A program made the position numbers and the translations under genes. DNA of 64,000 nt. Source: Cellulomonas sp. Y8 (GTDB lineage Bacteria > Actinomycetota > Actinomycetes > Actinomycetales > Cellulomonadaceae). Shown here in pieces: positions 10,119 to 20,322 of this stretch. The DNA lies in assembly GCF_008033115.1 (NCBI RefSeq), contig NZ_CP041203.1:2356001-2420000 (forward strand), in the 5' to 3' direction. A model generated the notes under the pieces. That model was not told the DNA's origin. It worked only from the letters and a program-made list of their open reading frames with translations, and searched no databases. Every line of letters begins with the position of its first letter. Position 1 is the first letter of the stretch.

Positions 10119-10188
10119 CGCCCCGTGTCCTCCGCACGGGGCGGCACACCGCTTCCGACGGCCCCGCGGCTCCCGCCGCGGGGCCGTC
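10119..10188. terminator. Tandem terminator hairpins
   Basis: Two hairpins stand in a row. The first pairs 10119-10127 with 10135-10143 (9 bp, loop TCCTCCG). The second pairs 10157-10169 with 10176-10188 (13 bp, loop CTCCCG). They sit between the small + strand peptide gene and the 3' end of the minus-strand TetR gene, so they can serve both. Confidence 0.75.
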
Positions 10189-10224
10189 GTCGTGCTCGGG
10201 GCGTGAGCCGGGGCGCCGGCCGGG

Positions 10225-10743
10225 TCAGGCGCCGGCGCGCAGCCGGCCGAGCACGGCCCGCGCGTCGGCGAGCGCGGTGTCGTCCCGCACGCCGGTGACC
10301 GCGTTGTAGTACATGCCGTCGCCGACCAGCTGGACCACGTGGGCGAGCGCCGGGTCGCCGAGCTCGTCCGCCAGCGCCTCGAACCAGTGCCGCCGCAGGT
10401 CGTCGAGCACCGCGGTGGCGTCGTCGCCCGCCTCCTCGGCGAGCCGGGCGAACGCGATCAGCGCGCGGTCGAGCGGACCGCCGGACTGCTGCGACTCGCG
10501 CAGGTAGTACTCCGCCGCGCCCTCCGGTGCGGTGCGCATCGCGGCGACGTCCGCCTGCCCGAGCTCCGCCAGCCGCTCGCGCTGGCCCTGGACCAGCGCG
10601 GCCTTGCTGGGGAAGTGGTAGAGCAGCCCGCCCTTCGACACCTCGGCCGCGGCGGCGACGGCGTCCAGGGTCGCGGCGCGGGGCCCGTGCGCGATCAGCA
10701 GGCCCTCGAACGCGTCGAGGAGGCGGTCGCGGGTCGCGGACAT
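10225..10743 (-). CDS. TetR family repressor of the adjacent MFS pump
   Basis: A 172-residue regulator. Residues 5-50 form the TetR helix-turn-helix (RLLDAFEGLL, AATLDAVAAAAEVSKGGLLYHF with the usual K..LYHF ending). The remainder is an all-helical ligand-binding and dimerising domain. The gene is divergent from an MFS exporter 82 bases away. A perfect palindrome placed inside the predicted exporter promoter is the natural binding site, so the protein very likely represses the pump and possibly itself until a drug-like ligand binds. The ATG at 10743 gives a normal TetR N-terminus. Confidence 0.9.
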   Translation of the reverse strand: MSATRDRLLDAFEGLLIAHGPRAATLDAVAAAAEVSKGGLLYHFPSKAALVQGQRERLAELGQADVAAMRTAPEGAAEYYLRESQQSGGPLDRALIAFARLAEEAGDDATAVLDDLRRHWFEALADELGDPALAHVVQLVGDGMYYNAVTGVRDDTALADARAVLGRLRAGA

Positions 10744-10762
10744 GGGAATGACCGTACCGGCC

Positions 10763-10791
10763 GTGACGCTTTACCGTCCAGACGGTACAGT
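10763..10791 (+). promoter_or_regulatory. MFS promoter with embedded TetR operator
   Basis: A -35-like GTGACG (10763-10768) and -10-like TACAGT (10786-10791) are spaced by 17 bases and point towards the MFS gene. The palindrome TACCGTC-CA-GACGGTA (10772-10787, arms perfect) fills the spacer. A repressor bound there would block RNA polymerase directly. The divergent TetR gene starts at 10743, so the site can also affect its own transcription. Confidence 0.75.
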
Positions 10792-10825
10792 TGCGCCGGT
10801 TTCCCCGAACGAACGAGGTCGCGTC

Positions 10826-12376
10826 ATGTCCGCCCCGGTCACCACCGGTCCCACCGCCGCCGTCCCGGCGGCGCTCCTGCACCGCGGCCGCCCGGTCCGC
10901 CCCTGGGCCGTGCTGGTCGTGCTCATGCTCCCCGTGCTGCTCATCTCCGTGGACAACACGGTGCTGAGCTTCGCGCTGCCCTCGATCACGGCCGCGCTCG
11001 GCGCCTCGGGGTCGGAGCTGCTGTGGATCGTCGACGCGTACCCCCTCGTGCTCGCGGGCCTGCTGGTCCCGATGGGCAGCCTCGGGGACCGCGTCGGGCG
11101 CAAGCGGCTGCTGATGATCGGCGCGACCGGGTTCGCGGTCGTGTCGCTGCTGGCGGCGTGGTCGACGAGCCCGGTGATGCTGGTCGCGGCGCGCGCGGCC
11201 CTCGGCCTGTTCGGCGCGACGCTGATGCCGTCGACGCTGTCGCTCATCCGGAACGTGTTCCTGGACCGCGCGCAGCGCCGGCTCGCCATCGCCATCTGGG
11301 CGTCCGGGTTCGCCGGCGGCGCCGCGCTCGGCCCGATCGTCGGCGGCGCGCTGCTCACCCACTTCTGGTGGGGCTCGGTGTTCCTGCTGAACGTGCCGGT
11401 GCTGCTCGTGCTGCTGCCGCTCGCCGCGGCGCTCGTGCCCGAGTCGAAGGACCCCGCGCCGGGGCCGCTCGACCCGTGGAGCAGCGTGCTCGCCCTCGCC
11501 ACGATGCTGCCGCTGGTCTACGCGATCATCGCGTCCGGCGAGCACGGCCTGACGCCGACGACGACCGGCGCGGTCCTCGTGGGCCTCGTGGCCGGGTGGG
11601 CGTTCGTCCGCCGCCAGCGCCGGCTGCCGTCGCCGATGCTCGACGTCCGGCTGTTCACCAACCCGGTGTTCTCCGGGGCGGTGTCGGCCAACCTGCTCTC
11701 GGTGCTCGGGTTCTCCGGCCTGCTGGTCATCGTGTCGCAGTTCCTGCAGCTCGCGGCCGGGCTCAGCCCGATGGACGCGGGCCTCGTGCTGCTGCCGGGG
11801 CTGGTCGCGTCCGTCGCCGCGGGCCTGCTCGCCGTGCGCCTGGTGCGATACGTGCGGCCGGGCGTGCTCATCGGGTCGAGCTTCCTGCTGGCCGCGGTCG
11901 GCTACGGCGTGCTCACCCTGGTCGGCGACGTGCCGACGCCGGTGACGGTGGCCGTGACGTTCGTGGTGATGGGCCTCGGCGTCGGCCTCGCGGAGACGCT
12001 GACCAACGACCAGATCACCACGGCCGTCCCGCCGGAGAAGGCCGGCGCCGCGTCCGCCATCTCCGAGACGGCGTACGAGCTCGGCACCACCCTGGGCGTC
12101 GCGATCCTCGGCTCGGTGCTCAACGCGACCTACCGGGCGCGCGTGGTGCTCCCCGGGACGCTGACGACCGACCAGGCGCACGCCGCGGCCGAGACCCTCG
12201 GCGGCGCGACCCGGGTGGCGGGCGAGGTCGGCGCGGGCAGGGGCGAGGCGCTGCTGGAGTCGGCGCGCCTGGCGTTCGACGCGGGCACGCAGCACGCCGC
12301 GGCGGTCGGCGCGGTCGTGGCCGTGGGCGCGGCGGTCGTCTCGTTCGTCACCCTCCGCCGCGCGACGGCGCTCTGA
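10826..12376 (+). CDS. MFS drug-efflux transporter, DHA2 (14-helix) family
   Basis: A 516-residue membrane protein with about 14 hydrophobic helices. Motif A is GSLGDRVGRKRLLMIG between helices 2 and 3, and motif C-like glycines are in GFAGGAALGPIVGGALL. DNTVLSFALPSI in helix 1 is typical of QacA/SmvA/EmrB-like proton antiporters that expel lipophilic cations and antibiotics. The ATG at 10826 is chosen because the predicted promoter and operator end at 10791; longer in-frame starts would run through them. It is regulated by the divergent TetR protein. A long inverted repeat lies about 120 bases after the stop and may terminate it. Confidence 0.92.
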   Translation: MSAPVTTGPTAAVPAALLHRGRPVRPWAVLVVLMLPVLLISVDNTVLSFALPSITAALGASGSELLWIVDAYPLVLAGLLVPMGSLGDRVGRKRLLMIGATGFAVVSLLAAWSTSPVMLVAARAALGLFGATLMPSTLSLIRNVFLDRAQRRLAIAIWASGFAGGAALGPIVGGALLTHFWWGSVFLLNVPVLLVLLPLAAALVPESKDPAPGPLDPWSSVLALATMLPLVYAIIASGEHGLTPTTTGAVLVGLVAGWAFVRRQRRLPSPMLDVRLFTNPVFSGAVSANLLSVLGFSGLLVIVSQFLQLAAGLSPMDAGLVLLPGLVASVAAGLLAVRLVRYVRPGVLIGSSFLLAAVGYGVLTLVGDVPTPVTVAVTFVVMGLGVGLAETLTNDQITTAVPPEKAGAASAISETAYELGTTLGVAILGSVLNATYRARVVLPGTLTTDQAHAAAETLGGATRVAGEVGAGRGEALLESARLAFDAGTQHAAAVGAVVAVGAAVVSFVTLRRATAL

Positions 12377-12493
12377 CGCGGCGCGGCGCGCGGCGCCGCC
12401 CGTCCGCCCGCACCCGCGCACCCTCGCACCCGCGCCGAGTCTCCGAACTGGGCCTCTGCCGCCGCGCTCGTAGACAGACACGCTCCGGAGACT

Positions 12494-12559
12494 CGCCGAG
12501 ATGGCAACTCTCGGCTGTGCGCAAGGGGCTCGACGCAGCCGAGAGTTGCCATCTCGGCG
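12494..12559. repeat. Long palindromic element, family 1, copy 1
   Basis: Perfect 24-bp inverted arms (12494-12517 and 12536-12559) surround an 18-base centre. The arms begin CGCCGAGATGGCAACTCTCG. The same arm recurs at 31314-31337, about 19 kb away. The element lies between convergent genes (MFS and Fe-S oxidoreductase), so it could terminate transcription in both directions. The conservation of the arm sequence, not just the pairing, argues for a dispersed repeat rather than a chance hairpin. Confidence 0.85.
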
Positions 12560-12595
12560 GGGTCGCGCGCGGGTGGGTCGGGCGGGCGCGGGGCG

Positions 12596-14839
12596 TCAGC
12601 GGGCGGCGCGGACGCGGTCCAGGAGGAGCAGGGCGATGTCGGTGACCTCCGGGACGCCGACCGCCGCGCGGTCGACGTCGCCCGTCCCCGACGCAGCCGC
12701 CACCCCGTCCGTCAGCATCACCGTGCAGTAGGGGCACGCCGTCGCCACGACGTCGGCGCCGGTCGCGATCGCCTCCTCGGCCCGGGCGGTCCCGATCCGG
12801 GTGCCGATCGACTCCTCCAGCCACATCCGCGCCCCGCCGGCGCCGCAGCAGAACGACCGCTCCCGCGTGCGGGGCATCTCGACGGCCTCGACCCCGGGCA
12901 GGGCGCCGAGCAGCTCACGCGGCGGCTCGTAGACCTCGTTGTGCCGACCGAGGTAGCAGGGGTCGTGGTAGGTCACGCGCCGCTGCTCCGCGTCCGGCGC
13001 CGCCACCGGCGTCAGCCGGCCCTCGCCGACCAGCCGGTCCAGCAGCTCGGTGTGGTGCACGACGTCGTACCGCCCGCCGAGCTGCGGGTACTCCCGGGAC
13101 AGCGTGTTGAAGCAGTGCGCGCAGGTGACGACCACGGCGCGCGCCTCGGCGGCGGCCAGCGTCTCCACGTTCGCGGCGGCGAGCATCTGGTAGAGCACCT
13201 CGTTGCCGGCGCGCCGGGCCGGGTCGCCGGTGCAGCCCTCGCCGTCGCCGAGCACCGCGAACGTCACGCCCGCGGTGTGCAGCAGCTCGGCCACGGCCCG
13301 CGTCGTGCGCTTCGCCTTCTCCTCGTACGCCCCGGCGCAGCCGACCCAGAACAGGTAGTCGACCTCGGCGGCCGTGGCGACGTCGGCCCCGACCACCGGC
13401 ACGTCGAACGGCAGCCCCTTGGCCCAGTCCAGCCGCTGCCGCGCGGGCAGCCCCCAGGGGTTGCCGCGCCGCTCGAGCTTGGTGAACGTCCCGCCGAGCT
13501 CCGCGGGGAACGCCGACTCCATGAGGGTCTGGTACCGCCGGATGTCGACGATCGTGTCGACGTGCTCGATGTCGACGGGGCACTGCTGCACGCATGCGCC
13601 GCAGGTGGTGCACGCCCAGAGCGCGTCCGCGTCGATCACGCCCGAGGCGACCAGGTCGACGTCGACGTGCCCCGGCTCGACCTCGGCCCCGGCGCGCGCG
13701 GCCCGCAGGTACGGCGCGGTCGCGGCCGCGTGGTCCCGCAGCGCCAGCGTCAGGAGCTTGGGGGACAGCGGCTTGCCCGTGGCCCACGCCGGGCACTGGT
13801 CCTGGCACCGCCCGCACTCGGTGCAGGTCGTGACGTCGAGCAGCTGCTTCCAGGTCAGGTCCTCGACCGCGCGGGCGCCGAGCCGGGCGTCGTCCGGCAG
13901 GTCCTCCAGCGCCGCCACGTCCAGCGCGACGTCGCCGACCCGCACCGGCTCCAGCGGTCCCAGCGCCGGCGCGCCCGTCACCGAGCGGCGCGCGTACACG
14001 TTGAGCACCGCCAGGAACCGGTGCCAGGCGACGCCCATCGTGGGCTGCAGGCCGACGACGACGAACCACGCCATCGACACCAGGATCTTCACGGTCGCGC
14101 ACACCACCACGGCCGCCTCGACCGCGCCGGTCGACGCCCCCGACCACAGCCCGCCGATCCAGGCGGTCGTGGGGAAGTGCCAGGCGCTCGCGAGCGCGGA
14201 GCCGTCGCGCACCGCGAGCTCGTGCTCCAGGCCGCGCAGCAGCAGCACCGCGAGCACGACGAGCAGCACGGTCGCCTCGACGACGACGGCCTGCGCCGTG
14301 CTCGACCCGAAGAACCGGGACCGCCGCTGCGGGAGCGCGCCCGGCTCGGTGACCGGCCCGGACCCGTCGCCGGTCCCCGCGCCCACGGCGGCCACGGCCC
14401 GCGCGGGCGTCGCCGGCAGCCCCCGGGGCGTCCGGCGCACCCGCACCGCGATCAGCGCGAGGATCCCGGCGAGGGACAGCCAGGCGATCCCCTCGGTCAG
14501 CCACTCCCACGGCGCCAGGTGCCCCAGCAGGGGCAGCGCCCACCGCGGATCGACCACCTGCGCGTACCCGGCGACCAGCGTGAAGAACAGGACGGGGAAC
14601 GACACCATGACGACCCAGTGCGCGGCGCGGACCACCGGCGTGTGCTGGAACCGGCCGTGCCCGACCATCTCCCGCACGACGAGCCACGCCCGCGGGCCCG
14701 CCGGCCGGAGCCGGCCGGGCGCCGGGCGGCCGATCCGGATCGTGCGGGTGAGCCGCCGTGCGCCGAGAGCGAACGTCGCGACCCCGACGACGGTGGCGAC
14801 GAGCACCACGACGAGGCAGGTCATCCGCAGCAGGTCCAC
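12596..14839 (-). CDS. Membrane-bound (Fe-S) heterodisulfide-reductase-like oxidoreductase, EtfD-like
   Basis: A 747-residue protein. The N-terminal ~290 residues contain about six hydrophobic helices resembling a nitrate-reductase-gamma-type membrane anchor. Next is a two-cluster ferredoxin domain ([12 protein letters not shown] and [15 protein letters not shown]). Two cysteine-rich CCG domains follow (GCAG with [13 protein letters not shown], then [13 protein letters not shown] and [10 protein letters not shown]). This order matches actinobacterial proteins such as mycobacterial EtfD, which pass electrons from electron-transfer flavoprotein (fatty-acid oxidation) to the membrane quinone pool. 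No etfA or etfB is in the window, so the donor is inferred from family only. GTG start at 14839. It is transcribed alone, towards the palindromic element. Confidence 0.85.
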   Translation of the reverse strand: MDLLRMTCLVVVLVATVVGVATFALGARRLTRTIRIGRPAPGRLRPAGPRAWLVVREMVGHGRFQHTPVVRAAHWVVMVSFPVLFFTLVAGYAQVVDPRWALPLLGHLAPWEWLTEGIAWLSLAGILALIAVRVRRTPRGLPATPARAVAAVGAGTGDGSGPVTEPGALPQRRSRFFGSSTAQAVVVEATVLLVVLAVLLLRGLEHELAVRDGSALASAWHFPTTAWIGGLWSGASTGAVEAAVVVCATVKILVSMAWFVVVGLQPTMGVAWHRFLAVLNVYARRSVTGAPALGPLEPVRVGDVALDVAALEDLPDDARLGARAVEDLTWKQLLDVTTCTECGRCQDQCPAWATGKPLSPKLLTLALRDHAAATAPYLRAARAGAEVEPGHVDVDLVASGVIDADALWACTTCGACVQQCPVDIEHVDTIVDIRRYQTLMESAFPAELGGTFTKLERRGNPWGLPARQRLDWAKGLPFDVPVVGADVATAAEVDYLFWVGCAGAYEEKAKRTTRAVAELLHTAGVTFAVLGDGEGCTGDPARRAGNEVLYQMLAAANVETLAAAEARAVVVTCAHCFNTLSREYPQLGGRYDVVHHTELLDRLVGEGRLTPVAAPDAEQRRVTYHDPCYLGRHNEVYEPPRELLGALPGVEAVEMPRTRERSFCCGAGGARMWLEESIGTRIGTARAEEAIATGADVVATACPYCTVMLTDGVAAASGTGDVDRAAVGVPEVTDIALLLLDRVRAAR

Positions 14840-15132
14840 GCGATCACGCTAATCGCCCCGGCCGCCGGGGCCCGCGACCGGAGGTCCCGGGTGAGGTCCC
14901 AGCCCCTGTGCGCCCCGTCGTGCTGGGCCATCACTTGATAGAGTCCAGGTAATCCCTCGACCACGGTCGGCCTCCGCACGCTTGCGTGCGCCGTGTCGCC
15001 GTGCGTCCCTGTACCTGCCCGCTGACAACACCACAGTCGTCGAACCGCCGCGGGCGAGCCTCAGGGCCACCGTGGGCCCGGGTCGGCGCGACCGACCGAC
15101 CGACCACCCGCCCACGACAGGACGGAGCGGAC

Positions 15133-18100
15133 GTGCTGCAGCTCCTCGCGGTGCACCTCGTCGCTGCCCTGGTCGCGCCCGCGCTCGTCGCGTGGATCGG
15201 CCGCAGGGCGTTCTGGGTGCTCGCGCTCGCCCCCGCCGCGGTGGCGGTGTGGGCGCTCTCCCTCACCGGCCGCGTGCTCGACGGCGACGGGCCCACGCAG
15301 GTCGTGCAGTGGATCCCCGGCCTCGGCATGGAGCTCTCGTTCCGGCTGGACACGCTGTCCTGGCTGATGACGCTCCTGGTCGGCGGGGTCGGCGCGATCG
15401 TCCTGGTCTACTGCTCCGCCTACTTCAAGGCGGGCGCGAGCGGGCTCGGGCGGTTCAGCGGGGTGCTGGTCGCGTTCGCCGGCGCGATGCTCGGCCTCGT
15501 CACCGCCGACGACACGCTGCTGCTGTTCGTCTTCTGGGAGCTGACCACGGTCTTCTCCTACCTGCTGATCGGGCACTACCACGAGCGCAAGGCCAGCCGC
15601 CGGGCGGCGATGCAGGCCATCGTCGTGACCACCGCGGGCGGCCTGACGATGCTCGTCGGCGTGATCCTGCTGGGCGAGGCCGCGGGCACGTACCGGATCT
15701 CCGAGACGCTCGCGAACCCGCCGCACGGCGCGATGGTGACCGCCGCGGTCGTCTGCCTGCTGGTCGGCGCGATCAGCAAGGCCGCGCTCGTCCCGACGCA
15801 CTTCTGGCTGCCGGCCGCCATGGCCGCGCCGACGCCGGTGTCCGCGTACCTGCACGCCGCCGCGATGGTGAAGGCCGGCGTGTACCTGGTCGCGCGGTTC
15901 GCCCCGGCGTACTCTCCGAGCTGCCGGCCTGGCGCTGGATGGTCGTGGTCCTCGGCGGCGGCACGCTGCTGCTCGGCGGCTACCGCGCCCTGCGCCAGCA
16001 CGACCTCAAGCTGATCCTCGCGTTCGGCACGGTCAGCCAGCTCGGCCTCATCGTGCTGCTGGTCGGCTACGGCACGAAGGCGACCGCGCTCGCGGGCCTC
16101 GCCCTGGTCGGCGCCCACGCGATGTTCAAGGCCGCCCTGTTCCTCGTGGTCGGCGTCGTCGACGCCGCGACGGGCACCCGCGACCTGCGCCGGCTGTCCG
16201 GCGTCGGGCGCGCGCTGCCGATCACCGCGGTCGCCGGCGGCCTCGCCACGCTGTCGATGATCGGCGCGCCGCCGTTCGCCGGGTACGTCGCCAAGGAGGC
16301 CGCGCTCGAGGCGCTGGGCCACGGCGGCCACCCGCTCGACCTCGTGGTGCTCGTGCTGGTCGCGGTGGGCTCCGCCCTGACGGTCGCCTACGGCCTGCGG
16401 CTCTGGTGGGGCGCGTTCGCCACCAAGCCCGTGCTGTCGCCCGCGGCGGTCAAGGCGCTGACGATCGCCCGCGAGGCGAAGGCCGCGAAGGACGAGCCCG
16501 GCGCGCGCGACGAGCGCAGCGTCCCCGAGCTCGACGCCCCCGCGGAGGACGACCGCGCGGAGCCCGCCGCGGTCGGCCGGCCGTCGCTGCTGCTGGTCTG
16601 GCCCGCCCTGCTGCTCGCGGTGCTCGGGCTCGCCGTCGCGCTGGTGCCGTCGTTCGGCGAGGAGCTGCTCGCCCCGCAGGCCGACCTCTACCCCGAGGGC
16701 GAGCCCGGCCACCTGCTGCTCTGGGGCGGGTTCACGCCGACGCTGGCGATCACGGTCGCGGTGCTCGCGGTCGGCGTGCTGCTGTTCCTCTTCCGCGGGC
16801 CCGTCGAGGCCGCGCAGGCCGCGGTGCCGCACGTCCCCGAGGCCGACCGGATGTACCGCCGGTTCATGCGCCGGCTGGACGACGTGGCCGCCGACGTCAC
16901 CGCGATCACCCAGCGCGGTTCGCTGCCGTTCTACCTGGGCGGCATCCTCGTGGTGTTCGTCGTGACGGTGGGCGTCCCGCTGATCCGGTTCACCTCGCTG
17001 CCGACGGAGACCCGCGCCTGGGACCGCCCGGCGCAGCTCGTCATCGGCGCGTTCGTCGCGGTGGCCGCCGTGCTGGTCGCCCGCGCGCGCCGCCGGCTGA
17101 AGGCCGTGATCCTGCTCGGCGTCTCCGGCTACGGCATCGCCGCGCTGTTCCTGCTCCAGGGCGCCCCGGACCTCGCGCTGACCCAGGTGCTGGTCGAGAC
17201 CGTCACCCTCGTGGTGTTCGTGCTCGTCATGCGCCGGCTGCCCCCGTACTTCTCCGACCGGCCGCTGGTGGCGTCCCGCTGGGTCCGGCTCGTCGTGGCG
17301 CTGTCCGTGGGCCTGACGGTCGGCGCGCTCGCGCTGATCGTGCCGAGCGCGCGCATCCACATCCCGGTGTCGGTCGACTTCGCCGAGGAGGCCTACTCCT
17401 TCGGCGGCGGCAAGAACATCGTCAACGTGACGCTGGTCGACATCCGCGCCTGGGACACGATGGGCGAGATCTCGGTGCTGCTGGTCGCGGCCACCGGCGT
17501 CGCGTCGCTCGTGTTCCTCCGCAAGCGGTCCGGCGCGATCTTCCGCGCCGGCGACGCCCCCGAGCACCGCGCGGTGTGGGGCAGCGAGGACGACCCGCAG
17601 GCCGCGCTGCGCAGGCCCGTCGAGGCGCGCGCCGGCTACCAGCCGCGCGAGTGGCTGCGCGCGGGCCGGACCCTGGCCCCGCGCCGCCGGTCCGTGGTGT
17701 TCGAGGTCGTGGTCAGGCTGCTGTTCCACACGATGATCGTGTACTCGCTGTTCCTGCTGTTCTCCGGGCACAACGCCCCGGGCGGCGGGTTCGCGGCCGG
17801 CCTCGTCACGGGCATCGCGCTGATCGTGCGCTACCTGGCGGGCGGCCGGTACGAGCTCGGCGAGGCGGCCCCGGTGCAGCCGGGTCTGCTGCTGGGCAGC
17901 GGCCTGTTCCTGTCGGCCGGCGTCGGCCTGGGCGCGCTGATCTTCGGCGGCACCGTCCTGCAGTCCTGGATCATCGACGTCTCGCTGCCGCTGATCGGCG
18001 ACCTCCACCTGGTGACCTCGCTGTTCTTCGACGTCGGCGTCTACCTCGTGGTCGTTGGCCTCGTGCTCGACATCCTGCGCAGCCTCGGCGCCGAGATCGA

Positions 18101-18236
18101 CCGCCAGGCCGAGCAGGACGGTGACCCCGAGGCGGTCGGCGGCGACGCCGAGCCCGCCGAGGAGGTCCGGGTGGACGCGGTGGCCGCCGGCCGCGTCGCC
18201 CCGCAGCACCACGACGACCGGGAGGGCCCGCGATGA
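15133..18236 (+). pseudogene. mrpA: Na+/H+ antiporter subunit A with fused MnhB domain (MrpA/B), one frameshift
   Basis: This is the large proton-conducting subunit of the Mrp antiporter, homologous to complex I NuoL, with an MnhB-type subunit B domain fused at the C-terminus (from about VVFEVVVRLLFHTMIVYSLF). Blocks include FWELTTVFSYLLIGHYHERK, KAALVPTHFWLPAAMAAPTP and the lysine-bearing helices before the break. The frame is lost near 15912 (residue ~260): ARFAPAY is in one frame and SELPAWRWMVVVLGGG continues in another. One missing base explains it; restoring it gives a 1034-residue protein. The second half has no start or ribosome site of its own. It overlaps mrpC by 4 nt. A hydrophilic charged insert (about residues 445-480) separates the A core from later helices. 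Error or true mutation cannot be decided here. Confidence 0.88.
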
Positions 18237-18775
18237 TCGACATGAGCCCGAACCTGGTCCTGGTCGGCCTGATCGTCGTCCTGGTGACCGCCGGCGTGTA
18301 CCTGCTCCTGGAGCGCAGCCTGTCCCGGGTGCTGATCGGGGTCGTCCTGATCGGCAACGGCGCGAACCTGCTGTTCCTCGTCGCGGGCGGCGCCGCCGGC
18401 CGGCCGCCGATCGTCGGGCTGGAGCTCGAGCGCGACATGGCCGACCCGCTGCCGCAGGCGATGGTGCTCACCGCCATCGTCATCACGCTCGGCATGACGG
18501 CGTTCCTGCTCGCGATGGCCTACCGGTCCTGGCAGCTGCACCGGCACGACGAGGTGCAGGACGACGTCGAGGACCGCCGCATCGCCCGGCTCGCCGCCCG
18601 TGACGAGCGCGCCTTCGAGGACGACGACACCGAGGAGTCGACGACCACCCTCGACGAGGAGGCCGCCGAGACCCGCGACGAGACGGACGAGGGCGAACCC
18701 TCGCCGGCCGGCGTCGGGGGCGCCGCCGGGGAGCACGACCGACCGACCGACGACCGCGGGGAGGGCAGCCGATGA
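18233..18775 (+). CDS. mrpC: Na+/H+ antiporter subunit C (MrpC)
   Basis: A 180-residue NuoK-like subunit with three membrane helices: LVLVGLIVVLVTAGVYLLLE, VLIGVVLIGNGANLLFLVAG and VLTAIVITLGMTAFLLAMAY. The first ~105 residues match the usual MrpC length. After them comes an unusual ~75-residue cytoplasmic tail that is strongly acidic (EDDDTEEST, DEEAAETRDETDEGE). The ATG overlaps the end of mrpA and the stop overlaps mrpD (ATGA junctions), indicating translational coupling within the operon. Confidence 0.93.
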   Translation: MIDMSPNLVLVGLIVVLVTAGVYLLLERSLSRVLIGVVLIGNGANLLFLVAGGAAGRPPIVGLELERDMADPLPQAMVLTAIVITLGMTAFLLAMAYRSWQLHRHDEVQDDVEDRRIARLAARDERAFEDDDTEESTTTLDEEAAETRDETDEGEPSPAGVGGAAGEHDRPTDDRGEGSR

Positions 18776-20322
18776 CCGAGTACACCTGGCTCGTGCCGCT
18801 GCCCGTGGTCGTGCCGCTGTTCGGCGCCGGCCTCGCGCTGGCCCTGTACCGGCGGCCGCGGCTGCAGCGGATCATCAGCGTCATCGCGCTGAGCATCGTG
18901 CTGGTCGTCGCCGCGACGCTCCTGGTCCTCGCCGACGACGGCCCGCTGGTGGTCGACATCGGCGGCTGGGCCGCACCGGTGGGCATCGACCTCGTCGCGG
19001 ACCGGCTGTCGGCCCTCATGCTCACGGTGTCGGCGGCGGTGACGCTCTGCGTCCAGCTGTACTCGCTGGCCCAGGGCGAGGCCGACGGCGACGAGGCCGC
19101 CCCCGTGTCGATCTACCACCCGACGTACCTGATCCTCGCCGCGGGCGTCGCCAACGCGTTCCTCAGCGGCGACCTGTTCAACATCTACGTCGGCTTCGAG
19201 ATCCTGCTGGCCGCCTCGTACGTGCTGCTGACGCTCGGCGGCACCGGCGAGCGCATCCGCGCCGGCAGCATCTACGTGGTCGTGGCGCTGCTGTCGTCGC
19301 TGCTGTTCCTCATCGCGATCGCCCTCACCTACGCGGCCGCGGGCACGGTCAACCTGGCGCAGCTCGCCGAGCGGCTGCCGGAGATCGACCCCGGGGTGCG
19401 GCTGCTGCTCCAGGTGCTGCTGCTGCTCGCGTTCGGCATCAAGGCCGCGATCTTCCCGCTGTCCGCCTGGCTGCCCGACTCCTACCCGACGGCGCCCGCG
19501 CCGGTGACCGCGGTGTTCGCCGGCCTGCTCACCAAGGTCGGCGTCTACGCGATCATCCGCACCCAGACCCTCCTGTTCCCCGAGGGCCGGATGGACGACG
19601 TCCTCATGTGGGCGGCGCTCGCGACCATGGTGGTCGGCATCCTCGGCGCGGTGGCGCAGGACGACCTCAAGCGACTGCTGTCGTTCACCCTGGTCAGCCA
19701 CATCGGCTACATGCTCTTCGGCATCGCGCTCGCCTCGGAGGCCGGCTGGTCCGCGTCGATCTACTACGTCGCGCACCACATCATCGTGCAGACCGGGCTG
19801 TTCCTGGTCGCGGGGCTGATCGAACGGCGGGGCGGGTCCACGTCGCTCGACTCGCTGGGCGGCCTGGCCAAGCTCGCGCCGGTGCTGGCCATCCTGTTCT
19901 TCATCCCGGCGATGAACCTCGGCGGCATCCCGCCGCTGTCCGGGTTCCTCGGCAAGGTCGGGCTGCTGCAGGCCGGCGTCGCCGACGGCTCGTGGCTCGC
20001 GCTGACCCTGGTGGTCGGCGGTGTCGCCACCTCGCTGCTCACGCTCTACGCCCTGATCAAGGCGTGGAACAAGGCGTTCTGGCAGACCCCGCCCGAGCCG
20101 CTGCCCGACGCGACGCTGCCGAAGGGCATGGTCGGCTCCGCCGCCGCGCTCGTCGTGCTCGGCCTGGCGCTGACCGTCGGGGCCGGCCCGCTGTACGGCT
20201 ACGCCGAGCGCGCCGCCGGGGCGCTGGCCGACCGGTCCGTGTACATCCAGTCGGTGCTGCCCGAGGGCGGCCGCGGCTCCGGGGAGTCCGTCGACGTGGC
20301 GCACGGGGGTGACGACGCGTGA
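18772..20322 (+). CDS. mrpD: Na+/H+ antiporter subunit D (MrpD)
   Basis: A 516-residue NuoM/NuoN-like subunit with about 14 membrane helices. Family-typical blocks are NIYVGFEILLAASYVLLTLG and FGIKAAIFPLSAWLPDSYP, which holds the conserved Lys. AVAQDDLKRLLSFTLVSHIGYM and FFIPAMNLGGIPPLSGFLGK follow. With MrpA it forms the proton/sodium pathway that keeps the cytoplasm neutral and low in Na+. It overlaps mrpC and mrpE by 4 nt each. Confidence 0.95.
   Translation: MTEYTWLVPLPVVVPLFGAGLALALYRRPRLQRIISVIALSIVLVVAATLLVLADDGPLVVDIGGWAAPVGIDLVADRLSALMLTVSAAVTLCVQLYSLAQGEADGDEAAPVSIYHPTYLILAAGVANAFLSGDLFNIYVGFEILLAASYVLLTLGGTGERIRAGSIYVVVALLSSLLFLIAIALTYAAAGTVNLAQLAERLPEIDPGVRLLLQVLLLLAFGIKAAIFPLSAWLPDSYPTAPAPVTAVFAGLLTKVGVYAIIRTQTLLFPEGRMDDVLMWAALATMVVGILGAVAQDDLKRLLSFTLVSHIGYMLFGIALASEAGWSASIYYVAHHIIVQTGLFLVAGLIERRGGSTSLDSLGGLAKLAPVLAILFFIPAMNLGGIPPLSGFLGKVGLLQAGVADGSWLALTLVVGGVATSLLTLYALIKAWNKAFWQTPPEPLPDATLPKGMVGSAAALVVLGLALTVGAGPLYGYAERAAGALADRSVYIQSVLPEGGRGSGESVDVAHGGDDA

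Noticed and set aside
14840..15132. A possible leader gene or promoter before mrpA
   Set aside because: The frame there is open only because it continues into mrpA. TTGATA at 14935 lacks a matching -10, and the GACC repeats near 15090 are simple sequence, so I see nothing definite in this gap.
15900..18236. mrpA read as two separate subunit genes
   Set aside because: The second part begins in mid-helix, with no start codon or ribosome site, and one base restores a continuous conserved protein.
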